From: Owenia fusiformis
Taxonomy: Eukaryota > Annelida > Polychaeta > Sabellida > Oweniidae
Direction of reading: 5' to 3'
NCBI GenBank assembly: GCA_903813345.2
Contig: CAIIXF020000004.1
Span: forward strand, 15,011,196-15,075,195
Length of the DNA stretch: 64,000 bases
The notes below the pieces were generated by a model. The model saw only the letters and a list, made by a program, of their open reading frames with translations. It was not told the DNA's origin and searched no databases. Every line of letters starts with the position of its first letter. The first letter of the stretch is position 1. This document shows, piece by piece, positions 12,001 through 24,000 of this stretch. The translations under genes and the position numbers were made by a program.

Positions 12001-15000
12001 ACTAAAGGATTGGTATTGATATGGCGAACTGAGTTCAACATTGTTTTTCTCTTAAACCAATTATTGAAAACATTCTGTAAAAGAACATTCCTTTATGTAA
12101 TGTTGAATGATTGACAAAAATTTAAGTGCAAAAATTATTTTTGTTCATTTCTACCAATTCTTGAGAATGAAATAAAATATCTTTCCGAACCTTGTTGGAA
12201 CAAAATAGCATAAAGAACATTTTCTTAGAGCTCTCAATATTATAGTTATACAAAGGAAAATTTGGTTTATTTAACAAATAGTATTAAAAAAATTTAAAAA
12301 AAAACCAAAATAGATAGAATTTTAAGTAAAGTTCAATTAACATGATACTTTTTTAAATGAATCAAACTTTCCTTTGTACAATTACAATATTGAGAGACTA
12401 AACAAGTTGTTCCAATGAGGTTCAGATAGATGTTTCATTCATTCAGATTCAGATATTTATTACTATTTTGAAAAACATACATGACATTCTATACAACATG
12501 ACGCTCTCAAGAGCATATATGTTGGTTATAACTGGACAGATGTGGGCCAGTGCCAACCAAAAGGTAAGACAAATAGAAATGGAGTGAAGAAATACCTGAG
12601 AATGACACTGGCCCAAGTCTGTTGGAAATCATTTCAAAAATGTAAAAAATATTTATATATATATAAGTTTATTGGTCTCTTGGTAATGTACATCGAGATA
12701 TAAGTCCAATAAAGCAAATAACAAATAAAACATTCATGTACATGCATGGCAAAACAATACTTACAATCTAATTTTAACAATCACTAAGTCTAGGTTCGCG
12801 TTAACGCCGTTTTTTCGCGTTTTTTACGCAGTTAATTTCATCTTCACGCAAAACTGCAACACATCTTACGTATCGTGTACGCAAAAATCATATCCCCCAA
12901 TTGTAACGATGAAATAATACCAAAAACAACCAAAAAACAAAAATTAAAAACTTAAGCACGCTCTCTAACAGCGTAACATAACGATCAATCTGATTCGTGC
13001 ATAATATATGTCTTTCGGTTATTAAGCCAATCAAAATTCTTGTAGCAAACGCGGCTAAACAGGGTATAGCTGCAGAATGTTTTCCGCATGACCGTTCGTG
13101 TGAGTTGATCGATTATTTTATAATCTGCACTGTACAGCCGTGAGGAATCAACTTGTTCATGGTAAATGGAGATAATCAACCCTAATATAGATGGTCACCA
13201 TGTTAGATTCTTTTTAAATACTTTGAATGACCACTTGAATCGGCGGGACTGCATTCAAATAACCACGGCTATTTGATGCCTACCGACTGCAGCAATCTGA
13301 TGCAAGCACCATACCCGGATGTCATAAGGGGATTCCCCGTCCATAGCTTGAAAAATTTTCGATGAAAAAACGATAATTTCTTCGTTCTGTGCCGATTAAC
13401 TTTTTTGATCGGAGATTCAATAACATAAAAAGAATCCTAAAACACTCAGGAATTTATTGAGGCAGGTTATTTGTGTAAAACTCGCGTCAAAAATTGATGA
13501 TAATAAGTGCCGTTCCACATCACCGCACATCGAGAAGGCTACAGATGTTCATGACTCCTTGATTTATGTTTTTTCATGATATTAGAATTTGAGCCACAGT
13601 TTAGTCTCGAGAAGCAAATTCTAAAGTTGAAAGATGAAACAATATTGGGGTGTTTGGGAGAGGGAGATTCCATGGATGGTACCTTAGCCATGGAAGGTAA
13701 AAAGGTAAGCTACAGGGACATCTGTGGAGGCCTCAGGAGAAGGTAAACAGGAAAGACTTGCAATGCATAAGTACATATGCGGGGACATAAACAATTTTTT
13801 TACCACAAAACCTCGCTGCAGCGATTTTCAAAAAGTACCCCAAAATAATTGTTTGTACCCCATTTTTTGAAGTGACCTGGGTATGAAGTACTCAAAATTA
13901 CCAAGGCCTAGCGCAATCACTGACTAAGTGCTAAATGATTTCACGTCAGTTTTGTTTAACAACTCTTTGGTAATATTATGAACTCTTGTAAAATAATCAC
14001 CAATTATTTCAGTAATTGCATCATCGTGCGCTAACAAGGAGAATAAAAATAGACTACTTGTATTAAAATGAGAAAAACTATTGTTTATACTTTTTATTTT
14101 ACTGAGATATAGAGATCGAGCTAGTTTTAGTTCTGATTGAGAACATCAAAAAAGAACGTGTTCTTCATCACCTATTGTATTTTTTGAATTACAAAAGAAA
14201 CAAAATCGTTCCGATTTTTCTACTTTGAAGTATCGACCTCGTTCAATTGGGAAGTTATGCATCGATAACCGTACCTTAGCAATAGATTGTCTATAGGTGG
14301 AGTTCTGTAAATTTAGATAACTTTCTCTTTTATATGCATGTTTTACTAGTTTATAGCTTCTGAATTTACCTGGAGCATCATTTGGTCTATTGATGTCTTG
14401 GATAAACCGCTTTTGTATTCTTTTTCTAAAGGAGGAGGGAAGTTAGCGCAACAGATTTTGGACAGTCATATGTTTGATTTTGGCCATTTCCTGGGGATTT
14501 AAACAGTTGCATATGTTAGGCGAATTCATTACCTCCAGGAAAATCACTCCTAGAGATGATAAAATAATTTTGACTTTGAGACAGGGTAGATGCAAACAAC
14601 CCACCCATTCCATTCCCTTCCATTCTTGCTTTTTTAATTTTTCTTGCATCAATATGTTGCGTTTTGACACACAGTTAATCCCTGAAAAGGAATAAATGAT
14701 TCCTTTTAGGTAAAGTGGAAAACAATATTTCCCATGTTATTTTCCCATAGGAAAAATCATTGCTTTCAGCTAAGTTTGGTCACCCATAATGGGTATCTTT
14801 AAAACCCCTTGAGGAATCACGTATTCCTTTAAAGTGGTTAACTATGTGTCAAAATGCAACATATTGATGCAAGAAAAATTAAAAAAGCAGAGATGGAAGG
14901 GGTCGAAAATTAGGAAAACATTTCAGAAAAAAACATGTGGGTGGGTTGTTTGCATCTACCCTGTCTCAAAGTCGAAATTATTTTGTCATCTCTAGAAGTG

Positions 15001-18000
15001 ATTTTCCTGGAGGTAATGCATTGGACTAACATATGCAATTGTTTAAATCCTCAGAAAATGGCCAAAATCAAACATATGACTGTCCAAAATCTGTTGCGCT
15101 AATTTCCCTCCTCCTTTGTCATTGTAGATTTAATTAAATTATCAATTTTGACTTTATCGCATGTATAGATTTTTTGTATATCAATATTAATACTCGGGGA
15201 CAGGGACACAGGGCACAAGAAGGGGTAATTGCTGCTAAGTTTATGATATAAGTTGACAAGACAAAATGTGGCTACATTTTTGGCTCACACAGTGAGTCTA
15301 TGGGATTGACCAGGCATCCATCTGTAGGTCCGTCCGTCAACATTGGCTGCACAAATTAAAACTGCTATTCGGATTGAGATATATTCACATCCATTTTATG
15401 CATATCCATAATGCTTATTTGACCTATCATCGCCATTTCCCAAGTTCGCCCGGTTTCCGGAAATTGCTAATTTTGACGTCAAAAAGTCAAATTTTCTGTG
15501 AATACTAGACACTTTGTTGAAGTAGAACTTTCAAATAACTTGTAGTAGTTGCTGTATATGCAAATTATGTCCTCTGAAGATTTCAGGGCTCTTGGAATTA
15601 TAGTTTTTGGTGTTTACTCTATAAAATTTGACTTAGTCATTTTCAGGAACTTTCTCATGTATAAAGTCAATGGCAGGTTTTGTGATTGACAAGTTTCTCA
15701 AAGTTTGCCTTATACTTGATCATTTCTTGCAATGAATTACATCATTACTAGATTTAAGCATTCCCTACATATTGCTCAATATATGCCAGCATCAAATTTT
15801 TACCATTTTTGAGATATTTGACGTCAAAAAACAGTAAAAATAAGTTATTTTTCAACTTGCTTCAATTTGACCAATTGTTTTTGAAAATCATTTACAAGTT
15901 GCAAGGAGTTCAAATCTGACATTAGTTTTAGGATTTGACCTTTACTTGACCTTCAGTGACCTTTGAACGGTAAAAAAAAGTTGATTTTTCAAATTGACTT
16001 TTGGATGTAAATTTTGGTCAGCTTAATCACAAAAGACCTTACTGAGCTCTGAATAAGTAAAATTTTCAAGTTCAAAGCTCATCGAACTAGGTCACGCAAC
16101 TGTGCTTTCTAAGTTTCTCAAAGGTTCGAGACTACAAATCCAAATCAATATTTTTGTTTGAAAGTCAGGATATACATTCCTCTGAAGATTCCAAACTGTT
16201 TGAGCACAGGACCGTTGGTCCTTTATTATGTAACTTTTCCAGTCAAAGAATTCATCAATTGTTATTCCCAAAAAATGTATTTCTTGAACCCTATTGATTT
16301 GTTTTCCATTTATGAATATTTCGATTTTATGACAAACCTTTTTTCTTTTTGGAGAAGAGGTTAAATTTTTTTGGGAATAGTTTAAAGAAAGAAGGTTTGC
16401 TTTAAACCAGTCATCAAGAGTAATAAGTTCCTTGCAAATAAAACAGATTTAAGACTTTGTGATGCCATGTACAGGTCATTAACATAAATAACAGATTCCA
16501 AACATATAATACCAAGAACAAAATATAGAGAAAAGTATATATATATACAGGGTGTTCAATAAGTACTGATAAAAATGCTGTAACTTTTTTATATTTTATA
16601 TATCTTACTAATTTTTCTAGTGTGCATTGTTGAGTATTATACTGATGTACTCTGAAAGTTACATTACTTTGCTCCAGGATGCTGGTAATGGGTTGAGCCA
16701 AAGGTGGTAAATGGTGGATCAGGTCTGCACGAAAAAAGTATCAAAATGACCAACTTAAAATGTGAATATTCCTCCTCAGTCAATTGCTTGCGAACCCCCT
16801 TGTCACACATTAATGTCATCTCTAAATCATTATGAACTATGTGGTGTGTGGGACCAACACTTGAATCAGTCATGTCTGCAATTTTTCTGATAGGAATTTA
16901 TCCAATATTTCTTTTATCGTATGAATTTGACTAGAGGAACGATATATGCCAGGGGTAGATATAGTGTCCAGTGTCCTTTCCATAAGCTTCATCCTGTTTT
17001 GATTTATCTAGAAGTATATAGAACTTGGTGCTGCTTCTAATTTGATGCTGAATATCATTGATATTCTGTTCTGCAGTCATGTTTTTGATGGCATTATTTC
17101 TGCTAAGTCTGTGTGATGTAATTTCCCCGTGAAGTCATCTGATCTTAAATTGCTCTGTTATATCATGGGCTCACCGTGATATGTAATTGATTTCTTATGA
17201 ATTGCTCCGTGATTTCATTTCCACCTGCGATTTTCTCTTTGATGTCATCAATAGGTGCTGCCAATGGGTCTTAGTACTAGTGTTTATTCCCAACTGTCAA
17301 AATGGATTCAAAAATAAAATTATGTATGAAAATGTTCACATTTAAAGGCAGTTATTTTGAAAAAAGCTTCGAGCAGACCTGAACCATGACGAACCACCTT
17401 AGGCTCCACCTAGTACCCACTTCCTGTTAGAGTACTTACTTGTAACTTTCACAGTACATCAGTACAATACTCAACAGTGCACAGTAGGAAAGTTAGTCAG
17501 AAATATAAAAATTTGAAAAAGTTACAGAATATTTATCAGTACGCCCTGTATATATTTTAAATCAAATTGTTACCATTCAAAAGATGATCATTAAATTGAC
17601 GATGCACAAAGTTTTCAGAATTTTTTAATGACTGGTTTAAAAGAAACATGTGTTCCATTCAGTTCACCATATGGATACCAATCCTCTGAGGTTAAGAATA
17701 CTATAATCTCACATCAAATAGTGCTAGAAAAACAATGACAATATCTTAGAAATTGCTTAATTGGTACTGCTTGACGCTTGTTCATTGTTGCCAGTGGCAT
17801 TATGTCTTCTTAAAATAGGGGAATTTCAAATATTCCAAAAAGAAAAGTGTCTAAGAAATCACCCTTTAACCTAAATGTAGGCATGGAAGGGTGTCAGTTA
17901 ACACCACCCATTAAAACTTTTGAAAGGTGCTCAAGACAAAACTTGATTCAATTAAATTGAGAACTCCAGAATGTTTCACGTATCACTCCTACTTCACATG

Positions 18001-21000
18001 AAACCACTGATAATATCTGAAGTCCTGACAAGGTCATACAAATGCATATACAAACACTTATGTCCTTAGTACATTTCATTTAATCCTATTGATTAATGTT
18101 TGTTTATCTATTTTTACGAGGATCTTTAGACTCAAAAACAAGTTTGATAATAAGTGCAATGTATAATTAAACATTATATGCTGGGTTAGTTCTACCTTTA
18201 AGCGCTATTGTGTCATTTATACCTTGATGGAAATTTCCTTTTGTGTCTCATACCCTATACAGACATAAACAATGTGATGTGTTTACATAACAGGACAATT
18301 GATGTTCAGAACTCGGTGATAGTAAATAATCACATCATTACCAGGAAAAAACTTTTCTTCCTCATATGTTCAAGATTGATATTTGGTAAAATGTTTAAGT
18401 GAGACAAGTGCCTTTAAGCCTGGCCTCGATAAACCAAGTTCAAGAAATGTGACTCTTCTTAAATAAAATGATTAATTGATTACTTGTTTAACAAAATTTC
18501 CCCTATTATATCGGTCTCTGACTGAATATCAGTCATGAATCATTTTATTCACTCTGTTTTGTTTATCCCTTTTGCAGGCCATGTTGTCCAGTGAGCTAGA
18601 ATATATTTCTGTAGGGGAATTGCATGCATATATACTTCTGACATCAAAGAGAGAGCAATCCATTGAATCAGAATGTAAAATTTTATACTCCTCTTTCAAT
18701 TAAACCATGATCAAGGTCAGATCGATCAGAATTATACATTGCATAGTGAGCTAGTGTTGTTGGGGACTCAATTTTATTGAATTTTCCAAATTGAGAGCAG
18801 CCATTCAGATGTAGAGTAGTATTAACGTCATTAATTTAATGAATTTTCCAGGCCAGATTGCTCAAAATGATGCGCTGCGTACTGAACTAGAAGGTGTTGT
18901 GGAGGGACTCCAGACATATCTTTGCACAAAATGATGCCTTGCGTAGTGAACTAGAGGGTGTTGTAGGTGGACTCCAGACATATCTTCACAATGTTAAACA
19001 GAGGGCAGCCAATCAGAATGAAGCATATAATTCACCTTTAATTCACTTTTATTAATCCATGTTCCAGGCCAGGTTGCACAGAATGATGCATTGCGTAGTG
19101 AACTAGAGGGTGTTGTAGGTGGACTCAAGACATATCTTCACAATGTTAAACAGAGGGCAGCCAATCAGAATGAAGCATATAAGTCACTGCAGAATGAGAA
19201 GGATGCATTAGAGGAAAGATTACATAACCTTGAGAAGGAGATGGGCATCATGGATTCAGAGGCTGGAGGTTATATGAAATTAAGAGAAGTATGTCCAATG
19301 TTTTAAACCTAATAATATTTGATCAGATACTGACTACACATCCTCTGAATATTGGGATTCAGACATCATCTCTCATGTTTCTTCCTGCATTCTGATGATG
19401 CTGAGTACAAAAAATGGACTGTGAACTTTGTAAATTATGTTGTTTGAAATCAACCATATCTTTCTATTGCAATGTGGTTATAGTGTATGCTCTAATGGCC
19501 GGACCACTCGTCATTACCAGGTTACTTAGTTTTCACTAGGTATAGGAAAAAAATTGCAGCTGGTCTGTAATTCCATTTTGACCAGCAACTCTCAGATCCT
19601 TGGGGCATTCATACACGGTGTGGTTACCTCATGAAGTTAGGAAAAATTGTGATATGTAAAAACTTATGCATGAAAAGAAAGATAGAACAAGAGGTCTGTA
19701 TATTTATAAATATATATATACCACTGCTGCCATCTTTCTTTCTGGGCACATTACTCTTGATCATATTGGAGCCAAGTAGTTGTAACATTGATAACATTGA
19801 TGTAGCTGCTGTCTTTTCCTTTTCTACGACTGGTTTACTCTTAAACTTGTTCCAGTGGCCTCATGGATATAGGCACTGGACTGCTGCACCAGCTTTTGGT
19901 GGATCGAATCCCGGTCATGCCCAAGATTTTTTTCTCTTTTATTTATCTCTGTGCCACAATATTTTATTTAGATCTCTTTTTATGATGTTTTCTTTTTTTG
20001 CTGTGTTCTGTAACAATTTTTGGTTATTTTCCTTTAGGACACTGTACCTACACATTGGAGACATAATCAAAACACAATCCATTGAGCCTCATGGTTATAA
20101 TAAAATGCTATGTATTTAATGAAATGGATTGCAATATATTTTTCAGAAATTGCATAACCTTGAAGTATCCTTACATACAAAAGATGAAGAAAATCAGATG
20201 CTGAAATCACAGCTTGATGAAACACTCTCTGCTGATGCAAACATTGATCGTGACATAAAATTAGCTCAAGAAGAAATTGAGGCTCTGAGACATAGCCTTA
20301 AAGCAGCAGAACAAAAATCAATGGCTGATAAACAAGTTTTGTTAAATAAACTTGAAAATGAACAAAAGAGGGCAGCACAGGCTGTTGATAAATTAAAACA
20401 GGTAGATGTTGGAAAAGATATGATGGCCAACAGAATAAAGGAGCAACTTGAACACATGCAGGCTAGTGTATATTTTTCAATTGTCTCATGTCATTCCATT
20501 CCCTTATGTGTAATTCTATTGCTTTATCTGTAATAGCATTGCCTTTTGGTAATTTTATTGATTTATGTGTAATTCCATTGCATCATGTAAAATCCCATCA
20601 CCACATACATAATTCCATTGCCTTGTATCAATTTTATTCCCTCATATTTACCTCCATTGTGTTGTGTTCTGCCATACAACATATTTGATTCCATTTCCCA
20701 ATGTGTAATTCCATTGTCTTTTGTGTAATTCCAGGCAGCTAACACAGAGCTTCAATCCCAGTTACAAGAAAGAGACAATGAGATCCAAGAGTTACTCAAC
20801 AAGTCAACCCAGCCTCAACATATTCAACAGAAACTACAGGACATGATGGAAAGCATTGATGCAGGCCAGGTGTGTTCATCTAAAAATTAAATCATTCTCA
20901 ATGCCACCATTTCTTTCCTTATTTTATTTACATACTGTACTCCCAGTAATTTTCGCGCGCTACCATATTTTGCTAGATTAGGAAAATTCGTATAATAGCC

Positions 21001-24000
21001 TTGAAATTCTAACAGTTCTAATTTGCGAAATTTAATAGTTGCGAAATTTCAAGGAAATCCCCAGGGATTTCACTGTTGACATTATTTTGGTCCAGTGCTG
21101 GTCGATAAAAGGTAAAAAAGTAACATTTCGAGTTTTGGAAAGAGAAATTAGATGAAAGATCGTTATTACGGTATTAAAATGAACATTCTAACGAAATGGC
21201 TTTATTAGAAGCCAAAATCATCAGGCGAAGGAACAACAATGGCTGATATCGAAGTAGAAAGAGTGATCTTGTATGACAAATCCACAAAAATTAATAGCCG
21301 CAAAATTTCAAAAAACTGAAAATTAGCAAAATATAATAGCCTCGAAATTTCAAAATGCCAAAAACGTGAAATATAATAGCGTCAAATATTAGTGGGAGTA
21401 CAGTATTTATAGTGACAAAATACACTGATCTCCCAATTTCTGTACAATTTTATACCATCAGGTCTGCATTTAATTGAGTTGGGGTAATGCGTATACACGT
21501 ATAAGGTGGCTTTGATTAAACCTTTTGAGATTAAATAAGAGGTAGATTAAAATTGATAACAGAATATACATTATTTGGCCTACATATAAATAAGATTGCA
21601 TATTTTTCTCCAGGCACCAGATGAATCCATATTTGAAGAACCAAATGAGGTTAATGAAGCTTTAATGGAGATGCAGCGCCAGCTAGTGGACAAAATATAC
21701 ACTAGCCAGGCAGATGTGAAGAAAGCTGAGAAAGAGAAATCAAAGGTATTTTCTCATTTAATGGAAGAAATCAAATTAGATTAATTAACAGGGAAAGTTA
21801 AATTTGAACTTGTATATGGTTAGAACATTTCATGAATTAAAAGTATATGTAAAAAACAATGTTTTAGTTTGATCATGACTGTTTTCTGGTTTAGGCCGAG
21901 ACAGAAGTAAGAAAATTGAGAGAACAACTCTCAAAATTGAACCAAGCTAACACCACACAACCTCAACAGAACTCAAGCAATGACAATGATGACACAATAG
22001 CTCAACTACAAGAGGAAATATCTCAGCTAAAAGATGCCTTGAAACAGTCTAAGCAAACCACTGGTCTACCTAACCACTTCCTTGAGCCTACACCTCGTAG
22101 TGACCATACCAGCATTTGGGGCTCACAAAGGGGACCTCTGAGTGGCATAGGAGGCTCACAGTGGGGTGCTATGAGTGATGATTCAGATGTTATTGAAGAG
22201 AATGCCATTTATGAGCAACTGCAGAATGAGTTAGAAGATCTGAGAAATAGACTTGGAGAGAAGGATAGACTGGCATCAAAACAGGTGAACAAATTCATTT
22301 TCATATATAGATCTACATCTACATGTATTTAAATTAATAAATGCAGAGGGGAAAACTGTGCAATCGAAAAATCAGAATGGATCATAAATGAGAACTAGTA
22401 ACATAAACGCAATGATCATTTATAAATTGACTTGTAAAAATGACCAAAGTGGTTCTGCTAACATGCTGTTGAATATACAGTATTATTTGGAAGGAATTAA
22501 CAACTTGTATAAAACTGCTTCTATTGATTTTCAAGGCTTTGAATGCAGAGAATGAGATGCTCAAATTGAAGAGAGAGTTGGACAGAAAAGAACAGGAGTT
22601 AGAAAATGCTAGAAGTTTTCATGGCACACAAGCTAGCCATCCTTCAGTCGATGATCACTATAGAGACAGAGATCACCATGGCAACCAAAATTTTAATGGT
22701 GTTACCTATGATAGAAGGTCAGTAGGAAAATTATGATAGGTGACTGGATCAAAACAGTTACAATTTGACTTAAGTTCTCACTAATAACATTTTTTATGTC
22801 ACAAGCAAAAGTGGTCATAAATTTATGGTCTTCAACTTAAATGCCTTGCTTAATAAAAGGGTAATCCCTAATTCCAGAAATCAAGGACAAAACAAAGCAA
22901 CCCAACAAGGCAATCCACAACATCACCATAGCAACCAATATGATTACCCTCACAACTCAGGTCAAAACTTCCGCAATGGCCACCCTAGTGAACCTTCTAG
23001 CTGGGCAACCCAGACTATTCTCCACCAAAGGGGTGGTCAAATCCCTCCTGAAGAAGACCCTATAGTTAGGGAGCTACATGGGGAGCTTGAAAAAGCTCAA
23101 GATGACATAACAGAACTTGTTCAACTCCTAAAGGAGAAAGACCACGACTTGCAGGATACAATGGCACATTCAGGAAGGTCAAATCAAATTGTTGGTATGC
23201 ATCACATCTGTCTAATTCCTATTTATTGTTGTCTTATGTTTTAATAATGAGAACACATTTGGGAACACTGATTTTACTATTTTATGCTTTGTCAAGTCAA
23301 ACGCTTGTAAAATACAGTTTTGAAATTTACAAACATAAATGTTTAGTTGGTCTAGGGCCATCTTGCTCAAGTTCTTGGATGGCCAATATGTTTATATTTT
23401 TACAAACTAAATTATTTTTGAATTTTATGTTTCAGCTGCCAAAGAAGAAGAAATTGAAAGATTGCATGATTTGTTAGAAGATCAGAGAGGGGAGATAGAA
23501 CGGCTCAATGATATTCTACACAGATTAACTGGAAAACCTCCAGGTAATTATTCCAACATGATTCAATTGTTTTCAATGAACAAAATGTTTATACATAAAT
23601 GTACACATAAAGTATTGAAAGTTTTAAACACTAAACATTTATATTCTTATATTTTAGTGAATGTGTAGTCAGAAAATTCGCTGTAGGTGTTATTTAACAG
23701 TGATATCTATTTAAAACATTATTTTTATCAGATTGTTTTATAACAATTTTTAATTTCAGGGACAGATAAGGATGCTGAGATTCAGCAATTACGTCATGAT
23801 ATTTCACGTCTTCATGACCATGTGGCTCCCTCTATAAGCAGTGATAACCATGACAACAGAGTTCCAAATGGGTACCATGGTAATGGTGCTCCAAGAGAGA
23901 GGCAGGTGCATTTTAATCCATCAGTACAAATACAACCTGATGAAAACAATCAAGTGCCATACAACCTTCCGTCCACAAGAGATTTATTCCAAGTGGGAGT

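Larger units (their letters stand above)
8200..19067 (+). other. CNTRL: CNTRL intron 4 (10.9 kb) hosting a nested gene and many repeats
   Basis: A phase-1 intron. In order it contains a CAGGGT element (8465-9098), an antisense Kazal gene (9186-10445), repeat-poor DNA (10560-12780), a CpG-richer block (12780-13530), an orphan exon-like segment (13586-13740), a fragmented LINE with a foldback element and a reversed family-A repeat in it (14031-16547), a mariner remnant (16548-17548), and decayed copies of the next exon (18578-19034). Confidence 0.85.

Noticed and set aside
14443-14695. Overlapping reading frames on both strands
   Set aside because: They lie in one arm of the foldback element and mirror each other in the second arm.
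19850-19925. Functional tRNA gene
   Set aside because: Boxes A and B are good, but the T-stem has only about two of five pairs and the acceptor stem does not pair; better called SINE-derived.
19631-20119. 162-codon plus-strand frame before exon 6
   Set aside because: It is intronic sequence that includes a tRNA-like SINE head; there is no splice-site pair and the composition is hydrophobic T-rich.
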